DNA from: Physcomitrium patens
Lineage: Eukaryota; Streptophyta; Bryopsida; Funariales; Funariaceae
Length of the DNA stretch: 64,000 bases
Direction of reading: 5' to 3'
Assembly (NCBI RefSeq): GCF_000002425.4
Contig: NC_037258.1
Coordinates: 18,966,704 to 19,030,703 of the forward strand
Each line of letters begins with the position of its first letter. The stretch's first letter is position 1. This document shows positions 1 through 12,672 of the stretch, in pieces. A program made the translations under genes and the position numbers. The notes beneath the pieces were generated by a model. The model ran no database searches. It was not told the origin of the DNA and was given only the letters and a program-made list of their open reading frames with translations.

Positions 1-220
1 ACCTTTGATTAAAATTGGAACTTTGAAAGTTATTGAATGCTCAATTTTATCGATTAGATCAATTTCTATTCCATCCATACATATTTCTCATTTGAACTTG
101 ATTGACTTCTCACACAGTCGATGGGATCATGGTCTGATTATTGAATTATTGTTGCCTTTGTAAATACCAGTAATTTTGGGTAGGGTGTTTTCCTCGACAA
201 AATGTACATTGAACATCCGT

Positions 221-1015
221 TTATTTGAGTGATGGACATTCCATATCAAAATGACCTTGTCCCTTACAATTATTATACCATGCATTAGGTCTCGTATTAG
301 AAGGCTTATGTCGTTTCTCCTTATCTTTAGCCAAATTCACGGCCAATTCTTCCATCTTCTTTCTTAGATTTAATAACAAGGCTTCATCTGGATCTTTAAC
401 AGTCGCATTTGTGAATAACTCCGATTGTTGATAGGTTGGCGATATAAAATAAGCTGTCATTATTATTGGCACTATTGCTTGGAATGTTGTAGCATTAATT
501 GGTTGTTGCAACATAACATTCTTCACATTGGAGGCAGCCATTCGTGGATAATTATCCATTAACACATTTTTCGGTTGTATTTGTTGGCTTCCTGAACTTA
601 GAAACATTGTGGCCCCCACTGTTAACAATTTGTCATAATGACATTCTTTCTACAACTTTGCTCGTGCCAACGATGCCTCTACCGTAGCTGGTCGAGCCTC
701 TTTTATAAACATTTTTAATTCTCGTGGATGCAAACCATTGATTAATATCGACAATATAAATACATCTGCCATTTGATTATTTGACCATTTACAAAGTATA
801 TCCGCGACCTGGCCATAGCAAGACTCTATTAATTCCCTCGCAAACATCCTGCTATTCATAAAACTTTCTTGAAGCCGATCTTCAAATTCAATTGGTCTAA
901 AATGGGTTAGGAAGGCATTCCTCAAGGCCTCCCAGTTGAAAAATCTACCCACTGGTTGTCGAATATACCATTCAAAAGCTGTATCTTTTAAATTGTTGGC
1001 AATCATCTCAACCAA
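221..1015 (-). pseudogene. Gag of T0 (broken)
   Basis: Two open pieces in different frames (1015-650 and 628-221) together resemble a Ty3/gypsy gag. The first piece has the capsid-like stretch around KDTAFEWY, also found in T1 at about 26.75 kb. The second ends in a zinc knuckle in which the first cysteine is replaced by tyrosine (YNNCKGQGHFDMEC), so the CCHC box is incomplete. Several stops separate the pieces. This is a decayed gag and not a host gene. Confidence 0.75.
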
Positions 1016-1540
1016 ATGTCTTCAGTTCTATAATTATTAGCCACGCAGGCTGTCAAGAATTGAGAGATGTGGTGATCAAGATCAGAGCTCGACCAACCAC
1101 TAAAAGTAGGTAATGGTGCCACACTTGTAGTGCGGTCTCATACTGCTCTCATTTGTAGTGCAATTGGTACTTCTGGCACTCTCGCAGCCATTGGTGTTAT
1201 AAGTGGTCTCCTTACTATTTGAATTTGAATTTTTCTTCCTTTGATTTTACTTAGACCTACAATTCTTTTTTGCCATTCTCGTAGGAGATTTCTTATGCAT
1301 AATCGCTCCTATCTTTCTTTTGCTTGTCGATTAATTCTTTGATAATCCTCTTTCATCATTATCACTCATAATCTTTCATTCTTCTTTACAAAATCAATAC
1401 TGCCTTGAATTATAACTCATGTATTTGTAACCCTACAATTGATTCTCCTCATGTTTTCATTCAAAAAATAATTCCATCTTTCATACGATCAATTTTTAAC
1501 ATTTCATATTGTTATCATTTCTTCGGCAGCGCCACGAAAA

Positions 1541-2310
1541 TGTTGTTCTTGTTGTGTTCAAGCTTCAATATACCAAAGCAATTGAACTAATAGAGGTGGA
1601 TTCGAACATGGGAAAAGACTGGTTATATGAATTCGGTCTATTAGTGTCACAATTGACTGTATTCTAGCTATCTAAAATCAATTATCAAACTACACAACAT
1701 CAAGGCTTACTACTTCCATCTTAATTCAACACTTAATCCATTCTATGACTATCAATTCAACAATACTTCCATATTCTTATCCATTCATCTCCCACTTATT
1801 CTCTTTGTGGTTAATATATATTCAATTATTGATCTTCAGCTTATCTATTTTATTCAGTTTCTCAATTCATCACACAGAATTCAATATCTTTACTTAACAC
1901 AACACAATTCGATAATCTCAATTCTCAAAGTCACAGATTTTTTCCAAAATGGTCACTCCAAAGTCATATTTCACAATATTCTAATGACAGTTTCAACAAT
2001 ACTTCTCTCAATCACAATTCTTCATAAGCAAATAATAAAAGCAAAGAAAACAAAGAGGTAGCACCAAGCTTATCTCAGCTTATGACTTTCACAGTCTGGC
2101 TCCAACCTCCCTTTTCTCAACCTCTTTATCCTACCAAAAGATGGACCATCGGCCAGTAGATTCCAAAGGTTATGACCCTTTGAATTCTTAACCATTTGTT
2201 CCACTAACAACCTACTATTATCAACTAAACTACCTAACCATAAGTCTAGTTTTCAAGTTTGTCAATAATCAACTAGTAACTTACCACAAAATTTATTTAT
2301 ATATTCTACA
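1541..2310 (-). repeat. 5' LTR of T0
   Basis: This is 770 bp bounded by TG and CA. Its outer end (…TATATTCTACA) and inner end (next to the primer-binding-like site at 1521-1534) correspond to the T1 LTRs, with substantial divergence. It is not closely similar to the T1 LTR along its whole length, so T0 is probably an older or sister subfamily copy. Confidence 0.7.
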
Positions 2311-4382
2311 TCTATACAAATTCACAATTGGACGTTGTGGATGCTATAACAATAATTCTAGAGGCATAGAAGGATTTTATAGATGTATTTAAAAAGAAAA
2401 ATGTGGACATCTTACCAAAGCATTACTCTTATGATTGTTTAATTGACCTTCAAGAAGGTGTTCAACTATCGTTTGGACCCATCTACAATTTATTTCAAAA
2501 TGAACTTGCGACTTTAAAGAAGTACATTAAAACAAATTTGGCTAAAATTTTTATTTGACATTTCAATTCACCAACTGATGCTCTAATATTATTTGTAAAA
2601 AAAAAAGATGGATCTTTAGTAATGTGTGTCAATTATCGTGGTCTTAATAAAATCACAATAAAATATGAATATTTATTGTCATTGATATCCGGACTTTTTT
2701 ATCAATTTAGCCAAGCAAAGATCTTTATGAAGATTGATCTATAAGGTGTGTATAACTTGGTACACATTAAGGAGGGAGATGAATAGAAGACAACATTTTG
2801 CACCAAGTATGGACATTTTGAGTACAATGTCATGCCTTTTGGATTTACCAATACACCAGCCATAATTCAACACTTAATGAATGGCATATTTTGTGAGCAT
2901 CTTGATGATTTTATTGTGATCTATTTTGATGATATTCCAATCTTTTCTAAGAATCTAGAAGATCACAAAAAATATGTCCGCCTTGTATTGGAAAAGATAT
3001 GAAGTACTGGGCTATATCTAAACTAGAGAAGTATGAATTTCATGCACATCAAGTCAAATTTGTTGAAAATATTATTTCTAACAAAGGCCTTTTTATAGAT
3101 CCAAAGAAGGTACAAGAAATCATTAATTGGGCAAAGCCAAAAATTGTATGTGATGTCCAATATTTTCTTGAATTCATAAACTTCTACACAGTTTTTATTA
3201 GGAAGTATTCTAAAATTATTGCTCCACTTACATTGTTGACATGCAAGAATAAGGTGGATTGGGGCCTCGAAGCAAATAAAGATTTTCAAAGCTTAAAAGA
3301 TGCTTTCAAAACAACTCCAATTTTAATACATTCAAATTTCAACAAGCCCTATTTTATGGAGACCAATGCCTCAGACTTTGTAATAGAAGTAGTCTTGTTG
3401 TAATATGGAAAAGATGGCAAACTTCTTCCACTTACGTTCTATTCTAGAAAATTTTCAATGTTAGAAATCAACTACAAATCCATAATGAAGAATTGCTTGC
3501 CATCGTGGATTCTTTTCAAGAATGGCGCCACTTTCTTGAAGGTGTCTCTTATTAGATGATTGTATATACAGATCACAAGAATCTTGAATACTTTATGCCA
3601 GTGCAAGTTTTAAACCATTGCCAAGCACGTTGGAGTATATCTTTATCACAATTTGATTTTTGCATGACATATTAATTCAAGAGCCAACAAGATTTATCAA
3701 ATGCATTATTAAGATATTTTTACATTAAACCAAAAGAAAGTAAGGTAGCATATGATCAAGAATCGGCAACCTTGTTAAAACTTGAGAAATTTTATCTTTG
3801 AGTAATCAATGTATCAATGCTTATGAATTCTTCATTTTTTAATCAGGTTCACAAAGCCTCAAACACACACCCTCTTGTTTTTAATATCAAGCATCTTGCC
3901 AACAATCTTTTTAAAGAGTCTTCAAAATTCAAGTATGAAAACAACCTTTTGGCCTTTGAAGAACGTTTGTTAATTCCTGAAGGACCAACTTGCCTACACA
4001 TTCTTCAAACATGCCATGATTTTCTTATGGCCGGATATTTCAGATTCAACAAGATCTTAGAACTTCGGTCTAGAGACTTTTGGTGGCCTAAAATATGAAA
4101 TGACATTCAAAAATTTGTACTATCATATGATACTTATTCAAGGTTAAAGAACCCTTGACTTCGACCATATGGACTTCTTTAATCCCTTCCTATTCCAAAA
4201 CAACCATGGTCATCTATTTCCATGGATTTCATTACTGATCTTCTACCATCAAGCTCATTTGACACTATCTTCTTAGTTGTTGATTGATTGACTAAGATAG
4301 CATATTTTATACCTTACAAGAAGTCAATTATTAGTGAAGAGATGGCAAGACTCTTTATTGACAATATCTATCATTACCACAG
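2311..4382 (+). pseudogene. Chromovirus X pol, first part (RT, RNase H, integrase N-terminus)
   Basis: Reverse transcriptase from a Ty3/gypsy chromovirus can be followed from about 2390. It has the KKKDGSL motif, the MPFGFTNTPA motif near 2830 and a catalytic box altered to IYFDD near 2920. The RNase H domain lies at about 3290-3760 (ETNASDF near 3360). The integrase HHCC zinc region is at about 3960-4140 and the catalytic core start ([10 protein letters not shown]) near 4220. Many in-frame stops and at least one frame change show that it is dead. The core is cut at 4382 by the LTR of element G and resumes at 33630. Confidence 0.85.
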
Positions 4383-5713
4383 TGTCGTGTTGTGGTTCGA
4401 CTATTAGATGAAAATAATGTAATAATGTACTTAATATATAATTTATTAAATAACATGATGAGAGTCAAGTTAGTAGATTTTAGTTGGTTGTAGAATATAA
4501 TTTGATTATTACTTTAAAAAGAGGTCATTTAAAAAGATTATTATAGAATTTGTATAACTTTAATTTTTTTTTGATAGTGGCTTTTAAGATTAGTATTGGT
4601 TGATAGTAACTTCTAAATATTTAGAGTCACCTTTGTTAGACATTGGTGATCTTTGAAAACTTCTTTTATTTCTTTTATTTAGTGTTTAGAACATAAATTA
4701 TATAAATCTTATAAAAAAAAGGATTGAAGAAGGATTTTGGTAGCAAAGGGAGTAATTAGGGCACCAATATAGATGAATGGAGATGAATGATGAAAATCTC
4801 CATTCCTATTGGTCAAAAATCAGGACTAATGGACTTTGAGGCGGCTCTCCTAGGCCATATTAGAGATTAGGGTTAGTTTCTCGAGACCATTTGAGCTTTA
4901 AAGGCTAGAATCAGCAAGCTTAGGTTTTTGGATATGGTTTTGGTACAAGTTTTGTATGGTTTGGAGTTAATATAAAGGAGATGTAGGCACTCAAAATTAA
5001 GGTATTGATTTGGGAGCTACTGTCACTCTTTTTGGCATAACGCACGCGTACAGATAGCAATTGAAAATCGGCAATTACAATTGAAGAGAGCACTTTTGTG
5101 GCTATACTTTTTATATACTGCTTACTGGATTCGAAGTTGAAATAAAGGAGTTATTGGATTTTGAAGTCAATGCATGCAATCTAAGGGTAGTAAGTAACCT
5201 AATTTGCTAGTGGTTGTCTCTTGAGCTATATCTTAAGCAATTTGATAAATTTTTGGTTCAAAATTTCAGAGAATGTGTAATTTTATGTTAATAAACTTTT
5301 TACATAATTTTAATTATATTTAAATATTGGATTCTTTAGATATTAAGAAAATAGTACTCAGGTACTTATAAATTAGGATTTAGAACATCTACTAGGGTTT
5401 CTTAGTTATCAAAAGATTGAAATTGAATTTGGAGTTGGTTTTTTTTTAATATAATTTAAGGGTAAATTCTATCTATTCTATAAATTTGAAACAAACTGAA
5501 CAGTTAGATCAAGAGTTATGATTTTTTAAAGTTTGGGATAAGAAAACCCTTCGTGGGAAAAATATATTTTGAAGGGATTTTGTTATATTTTGAGTTTTAT
5601 GGAATTAAAGGAGTTTTTGGAAGCTAAGACAAGATTCATATAAAGGTTTAAGCTAAACTCTCTATAGATAGATATCTAGTATATTTCCAGATAGAAAATC
5701 ACGCCATATGACA
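4383..5713 (+). repeat. LTR A of element G (left outer LTR)
   Basis: 1331 bp, starting TGTCGTGTTGTGGTTCG and ending GCCATATGACA. It is similar over its full length to LTR C (32298-33629), to the interrupted LTR B, and to the LTR of F at 14497-15820. No clear tRNA primer-binding site was recognised immediately after it. Confidence 0.85.
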
Positions 5714-8604
5714 GACCTCGTGAATCCAACATGAAAATTTCTAGGATAGAGAGTTTTGAAGAAATATTTTGGCTTTCTATTATGGAAAGGAGGCAAGGAA
5801 GTAGTAGTAGGGATTGCACTGGGATATCTCCATTACAACTTGATCATGCTACAACTCAAATGTTTTAAGCATTTGTACTTTTTATGCAACAACAACAAGC
5901 AATGGAACGCAAGGAGGCAATGGCTACTAAAGCCTTGCGATCTGTTATTGGATTATTGGATCAATTTGATGGAAGAAATATTTCCAAGTATCTTAAGTAT
6001 TATTCTTAGGAGATAGAGCTCAATAAAGTACTGGAGAAAGATATGATCCTATCATTTGAGTTTGTAACTATACCAGAGCTTTGTGAGTATATAAAGGAGA
6101 TTATTAAAACTCATGGAGAGAAATGGGAGGATTTTATCCTTCAGCTAAAAGAAGAGTATTCTTTAGAAGATGTAGAAAGGATGACAAGAAAATCGTTTAT
6201 GGAATGGATCAATAAATCCAACAAGGGATTGGTTGCAACAGAGTTATTTCGAGAATTTGAAAGACAATTTCTTCAATTATCTCGAGTGAAAAAGCTTACA
6301 CTTGAAAATGATAAAATAGAATTATTTCTTCAATCAACTAGCAATGATTTACAAAGAGAGTTGGAATTATTATTGGAGGATAATATAGAGGACAATGGAC
6401 TTACTACTGATTGGAAGAAAGTCTGTGAAGTTGTAAGCATACTTGCTAAAAGAGAGTACCAGATAGGTAAGATGGTAGTAAAGCAAGAAACTAGACCTCT
6501 ATCAAACACAATACCTCGTAGGCAATTACCAAAACCAACTATACCAGTAAGTACTATTCCAATTTCTATGTCAACAGGTGCACTGCAGAAAGATGCAATT
6601 GATGAGTTGATAAACGGAATGAAAGACTTACAAATCAAACTGACAAAGCTAGATGAGAAAGAAGGATTATTTGAGAGCAAATCTATATTAAAGCCAAAAT
6701 ATATACAAAGATATATTTGGTGCAATAGTATGGAGCATCCTCGAAGGGAGTGTGGAGATTTTGTTGATATTTTGTGGCAAAGAGTAATTTTATGAAAAGA
6801 TGGAAAAATTGCATTGTGAGATACAAGTGAGTTTTTCAAAACCAATTTTAGAAAAAGAGGGATGAAAAAGGTTTTGAAAGAGCATTTATCTCAACAAGCT
6901 ATAACAACAAGAGAAGCTATTATTTATGGCATTGAGGTTGTAAAAGAGAAGGAAGATGTTTTTGACAAGCATATAAACACAGGGAATCTATAGAATCATG
7001 CTATTATCAACATTAATAAAGAAAATATAATAAGACAAAAATTACTTAATATAGCCATAATAATTAGAAATGATACAAGATGAAATGATCATGTAGATAT
7101 TACGTCTGTATATACTTATTTGGCAAAATCCAAATATGAATCTTTAATGGAGGTAAAAAGGAAAAGAAATGAAATAAAAGAAAATTTTGAAGAGCCAACC
7201 AACAAGAGGAGATCCAAAAGATATGCAGAAACAACACAAAATAAAGAAATATCTATACCACAAGCTAATAGACCATTCAAGGCTGGGCCATCGACATCAT
7301 ATCTTGAAAAAGTACCACTGTAAAAAGAGAAATAGGAAGAAAGGATGGAAGTAGATAAAAACAAAGGGAGGAGTAAGCATGTTATTTATAAGCTACAATC
7401 AGATATTGAGGCAGCAATAGATTTGAAAGGATACTTAGAAGAAAGAGTATTGAATGCTAAAATTGAATTTACTCTATGAGATATTTTAAGCATTACAAAA
7501 AGAGAGTTTCATGAAGTCATCATCAACACCATTAAGCGAAAGAGGGAGTTGATAGGAGAATGTGCTGTATCTAATGCTTTGGATACATTCTTGATTGAAG
7601 AAGAGGAACATGAATTGACAAAATGTTGTATCAATAAAAAGGGACAATTTGATTTGAATGAATTCAAGAATGATGACAAGGGCCTTGGACACTATACTAA
7701 GGAACATTGGGCAAGAGCCACCACAGAGACTTTAGTAAAAATAGAAGATCTTGTAGAATCAGTAATTTCTCTCATTGACCATGGATCTGAAATTAATATT
7801 ATATCAAAAGAAGTCTATAAACGTGGAAGATATCCCATTGATATTAACCATGGATGGGTAATTTGGGCAGCAAATAATACACGAAGAGATCTTTATGGTG
7901 CTTGCTCCAATATGAAGATAAAAGTTGGAGATGTGACCACAGAACAAAATATTTTTTTTGTTCAAGACACTACTTCATATCCAGTGATTCTTGTTCAACC
8001 ATATATTATAGCTGTGAAGATGGAGACCAAGGTTTTGAATGATGGATCAGCATGTACTCGTATTAGAAGTTAAGAAGGAAAAAGAACAGTGCAATTTCTA
8101 ACAATACCTATAAACCATGAGTGCAATCGAGATTATTTACGAAGTGATTTATTATCAAGGATTAAGAAAAAATTTACGGATTTTTGCAAGGTACCACTAT
8201 AGAGCGGGAATGTAGTAGTACATCAAAGAAGGTACTCTTGCATGAAAAAGAAAGTACCTTTTGTACAAGTGTTGTAGAATTATCTAAGAATGGATTTGCT
8301 ATCTGTACACAACTTATTGATCTACCAAAGTGGGGGAAAAAAGTCATGCAAAAATTTGAAAAAGACCTAAAAAGAGTGGGTGTGCTTGATGGAGATGATA
8401 AGATAGTAGGTATATATATGGAGATTGGATAAGAAGATTTTATGGAAGAACTTTTAGAGGTTGAACAAGGAAATGAAGATCAAGTGGTGAAAGTACATTG
8501 AAGTAAGCTCTACTTAGCTATATAAGCATTTCAAGATTATGAAGTCAAAGTTGAAACTAGATACAAGACTGTGGAGAGGAAAATTAAACTTGTAGCTATA
8601 TCAT
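5714..8604 (+). pseudogene. Gag and aspartic protease of element G (broken)
   Basis: Reading frames at 5756-6016 and 6043-6795 hold the gag. A zinc knuckle near 6715-6755 has its first cysteine changed to tyrosine (YIWCNSMEHPRREC). A lysine-rich linker follows (about 7120-7540). The protease frame at 7549-8073 carries DHGSEINI as its active-site triad in place of the usual D-S/T-G. It matches the protease of E and the fragment in F. Stops at several points break it. The coding sequence ends at the junction TCAT (8601-8604), and its continuation is found inverted at 32297. Confidence 0.8.
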
Positions 8605-8990
8605 TGTCGTATGGCTTGATTTGCTATTTGGAAATATACTAGATATCTAACTGTAGAGAGTGTAGCTTAAATCTTTAGATGAATCTTGTGTTAGCCTTTC
8701 AAAACTCCTTTATTTTGCATAAAACTCAAAATATAATAAAATCCCTTCAAAACATATTTTTTCCACGAATTGTTTTCTTGTCCCAAACTTTAAAAATTCA
8801 TAATTCTTGATATTACCATTCAGTTTGTTTCAAATTTATAAGATAGGTAGAATTCACTCTTAACTTTTATCATAGAAGAAATCAATTGTAAATTCACTTT
8901 TGATCGTCTAGTATCTAAGAAACTCTAGCAGATTCTCTAAACCCTAATTTATAAGCATCCGAGTACTATTTTCTTAATATCTCAAGAATC
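8605..8990 (-). repeat. LTR B of element G, left part (minus orientation)
   Basis: The reverse complement of the end of LTR A or C (it starts TGTCGTATGG on the plus strand). It is interrupted at 8990 by T1, with the duplicated target GAATC at 8986-8990 and 28238-28242. It continues at 28243. The two parts add up to about 1.33 kb, the expected LTR length. Confidence 0.85.
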
Positions 8991-9754
8991 TGTGATTGCT
9001 CATTTTATTCATTCCAAATTAATTTAATGGAAAGAAATCCATATAGGGGGATTCGAATATAGAGAATGACTAGTTACTTAAGCGTTCATATTAGGGTCAC
9101 ACAATCAATTACCTCCTGAATGTATCGTCTCTATTTCCAATATCTGAATACATAAGGAAATTATAATCTCTTCCTTCACCTTATCGATCTCTTCTTTACA
9201 GTAATTCAGTCATATCAATAACTACTATTTTTACTAATATATTCACCCTCATAATCTCCAATTATAATACTATGCCCTCACAGCTTTCAGCACACAATTA
9301 CCTTCATTCCAATCACTAGAATTCTTCACACAGAACTGCCATTCACATTACGATGTTTCTCACGAACATAGACTCATTCTCTCTGCTTAACTACAATCAG
9401 ATTTCAACATTCAATCTTTCTTCTTTTCAAATAATACCAATCACATTTTCATTCCATAATTCACTTCACAATATTCAAAAATTCACAATCTTCTTATTTA
9501 AAGAAAATAACAAACAAAAGAAAAGAGATAGCACCAAGCTTACCCCGGCTCACAACTATCACAGCAATGGCACCTTAATTAACTTCTACAACTCTTATAT
9601 ACTTTTTCCTGATTTTCTAGATTCTAATCGTAATTCTGTAATTAACTACTATTAATAACTAAATCACTCATCCATCCTCCTAAATTTCCTATTATATGAA
9701 TTATTAATATATTTTACCAATATCTTTCAAAAATGAATTAATATCTATTCTACA
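8991..9754 (-). repeat. 3' LTR of T1 (764 bp)
   Basis: Starts TGTGATTGCTC and ends TATTCTACA on the plus strand. It has about 165 bp that the partner LTR at 27640 lacks, between two TTCAC words. The minus-strand sequence just before it (complement of 9755-9772) is purine-rich and could be the polypurine tract. Confidence 0.9.
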
Positions 9755-9865
9755 TAGCTCCACTCCTATCTGTGCAGTGTCCTCGCAAACACTCAATTGA
9801 TACCTATCTAAAAATTATCTAAAAAAACTCTACAAAAATTGCGATCCCTCTGGCCTATCTAATTA

Positions 9866-11600
9866 ATCAATTGTTACAGTATCTGTTATTGGTTCCATTG
9901 ATTCTAGTTCCAACTGCAAATCTTCATCCTCTTCCAATCCTTCCATCGGCTCCTGCCTCAATCGAGCTGAAAGATCTTCATTATACTCGCTCATTTCACG
10001 GACTTGAGCTTCCAATTTCAAGATTTGGGCATCTCTCAATTCCAACTGGTGCTAAATGTGACTCCTCTCTTTTGGAACTTCGAAAACTGGCAACGTTGAT
10101 ACTTATGCTTGACCAATATTGACTAAATCCTCTACCAATCTTGTCACCTCAGTATTCAAGGCCTCAATTTTAGCCCTTAACCACTCTGTTTCACATCTGT
10201 ATTGATCATTCAATACCAATTTCTCTTGCGCCAATAACTCAGCCTTTTTTCATTCCATTACCAACTCACCCTTCACTTTTTTCAGTTCCAAAATTGAATG
10301 AGTGCGAGCCCGGAATAGTTTTTGTCTATAAGTCTCTAACATGCGTTCTCTTTCTTTGTTCCAAGCTTCCTGTTGTTCCCTAATTTTTCGCTCCAATAGC
10401 AGCTTGGATTCTACATTCGCTTGGATGATCCGTTCTTACTCTTCAATTCTTTGGGTTTGCTCTGATATCACCTTTTTGCTTGCCTCTAATTCCTATTTAC
10501 TACTACCTTCTACATCTAATGCTCGCACCATATAATGTATTTATGAAATGCACTTCAATAGAGCATTTTTAAGATGTACGCCTTCCGATAGTCAGCCCTA
10601 TGGAAACGCTAACTGATTGATATCTAATAACGTCAGGACTTCATTCTTCTCCTTCACCACCGAACAAATCGGATCCATTTTTGGTGCCACAGGACGACTG
10701 GATTCCCCAATTTCATGTATTACCTCCATTGTATTGACATTCTATACCAACGAATTCTGTTCTCGCTGCGGAGGCATTGGCACTGGTTCAGAACTTCCCT
10801 CTACTGGCGATGTTTATCGCAATGTGTACGCGATCATAGCATACACATAATTGAAACATAGCAATGCTGTAAACTTTCCTATTTTGCGCTTGACTCCTAT
10901 TTCTGCATGAATACGAGTTGCTACATAAGCTGCCCAATTGAATACCATCCCTTCAAATATTCCTACTACTGCAAACATTAACCGTCTTGGCATATATGTG
11001 TTGTGTCGATACAATCTTAGATGCCTCAACACGAAGCACAAGCATTCCATGAGCTTTGGTGTAATTGCCTCAGCCGTCTGCCAACCTTGGTTCTTCTCAA
11101 ACGATGACATGCCACCTTTGAAATAACTTCCAAGTCGGAAGTCATTGGACTCCTCAGCATCCACCGCAATCTCTCCAACTAGAAGAAACAATACTTTTTC
11201 GAGGATCTTCTCATCAATATCGATAACGTATCCTTGTACTATGCTCGATCCATCCTATAGGTCATAGTTCACGATGTATTCTTCCACTAATGCCACATTA
11301 ATTGAAGGCAAACTATCTGACCTTCGTAAAAATTGAAATATTTGCGCGTTTCAAAAATCTTGTATTCTCCTTAGCATTCAGCAAATCTCCAACTTCATAG
11401 GCTCCATATTGGTAACGATTACTATGGATGGTGGTCCTAAATTGCATTTAGCTTTTACATTTTGGCCACTTTTCTCTCTGTCCGTAGCTCTCTTTGCACT
11501 CTCAATCGCCATGACGCACACTCTTTCAAGCTTTAACCGTCAATACTACGCTCCAGTACTTCAAAACATCCAAAATTGTAACACCAAAAAGAAACAATAA
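9866..11600 (-). pseudogene. Extra sense-strand reading frame downstream of T1 integrase (coiled-coil)
   Basis: Between the integrase end and the 3' LTR lies about 1.7 kb of decayed coding sequence in the same direction as pol. The 5' part (open at 11191-10814, 125 codons) has an aromatic stretch (FNWAAYVATRIHAEIG). The 3' part (about 10600-9866) reads as a long charged coiled coil rich in E, K, R, Q and L heptads (for example ELRDAQILKLEAQVREMSE) and ends in an acidic tail. A third ORF in this place is known from some plant Ty3/gypsy elements (env-like or additional ORF). No membrane segment was seen, so an envelope role is not supported. Its function is unknown. Confidence 0.65.
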
Positions 11601-11889
11601 CAGAATGCAACACCTAAGAATGACCATAAATGGATGCCCCATTCCTATTCTTTTACCTAGTGGTGATAACGACAACATGTTACCCCTACTGTCCATTTCT
11701 CACCTCCGTCCCATCTGACACATTAGTAATTACTAACTATCCTTTCAGTCGCATCTACACTCTACCGCATTTAATTAGGTCTATCTTAAGTACATTCGAC
11801 ATGACCTCCTCGAGAAATTGAAAACCCATCCCAGGTTTTATATATGATATAACAGTAATCGGTTCCCGTTAATGCGGGTACTGAATCGA

Positions 11890-12488
11890 TGATCCATGAA
11901 ATCCTCCAATTGAACAAATCCATTAGAAAATCCTTCAATCACACAATATGGGCCATGCTAGCAAACTTGAAATTTGCCCAAAAAATGATTAAACTTGCTA
12001 TCATACAACAATACCAAATCATTGGACATAAAACTCTTCGGACGCAGTTTATTATCATAGTAACTCTTCTGTCATTTTTGAGTAGCTTCCATGTTGAAGA
12101 GAGCTGTAGCCCGTATTTCATCCAATTTATCCAACTCTGCCAATCAATATTGGAGTGATTCCTTATCTCCAAGACGTTCATCCAATGTAATGCGCAAACT
12201 CTGAACTTCCAATTCAATTGGTAATATTTTTTCTTGCCCGTACACCAATTGGAATGCTGTAGAATTGGTAGTCACTTTATATCCAGTACGATACACCCAC
12301 AATGCCGCAAACAATTTAGTATCCCAATCCATTCCCGTGCCCAAAATTGTTCTGGTTAAAATTTTACATAGAATACCGTTGGTCTTTTCCATGTGCCCAT
12401 TGACCCGAGGATGATATGGTGTTATTTTCCTGTGCTTGATTTCGTATGTGTTTGTCAAGGCTGCTATGGTAGCATTTATGAAATGGGT
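11890..12488 (-). pseudogene. T1 integrase, C-terminal half of the core and tail
   Basis: The reading frame 12458-12144 covers the end of the DDE core (THFINAT, then KITPYHPRVNGHMEKTNG with the catalytic-core glutamate) and the conserved ALWVYRT and LVYG motifs. It is the continuation of the integrase that stops at SDRG near 21825 on the far side of E. Stops occur after 12144. Confidence 0.8.
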
Positions 12489-12672
12489 GTCGCTGTCGTA
12501 TTACGTGCTTTCCTGCTCGAGAACACGCCGGGCGTCTCGCTATAGAAGGTAGTATGGAGATTCGCCAATAGTCAAGCAGCCTATCAGTTTTTGACTGTTG
12601 GAATATAAACGACTGCAAGAATACACCATAAATCTATACGGATGCCCTTCGACTGCTCGCCGAAGTCCTTTT
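12489..12672. other. 184-bp filler between the T1 integrase and the E 3' LTR
   Basis: This stretch matches neither the T1 integrase, which should continue here, nor the corresponding flank of the E 5' LTR. A target duplication for E cannot be seen on this side. Its origin is not recognised. It may be filler from a repair event or the rest of another insertion. Confidence 0.5.

Larger units (their letters stand above)
1..2310 (-). mobile_element. T0: Tat/Athila-type Ty3/gypsy element, gag end and 5' LTR (cut by the window edge)
   Basis: The element is read on the minus strand, so its 5' LTR lies to the right and gag runs off the left edge. The LTR (1541-2310) starts and ends like the T1 LTRs: TGTAGAATA at 2310 in minus reading, and TATTCTACA as the plus-strand end. 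Next to it, 1521-1534 is a primer-binding-like stretch (minus TGGCGCTGCCGAAG) in the same place as the T1 primer site. Gag at 1015-221 matches T1 gag closely. It sits immediately left of chromovirus X pol sequence, so it probably inserted into X. The other LTR and the target duplication are outside the window. Confidence 0.8.

Noticed and set aside
6330-6845. 171-codon minus-strand frame
   Set aside because: It is the antisense shadow of element G gag. The plus strand carries the zinc-knuckle motif.
9871-10122. Plus-strand open frames across 9.9-11.2 kb
   Set aside because: They are antisense to the coiled-coil frame of T1, which has the same direction as pol.
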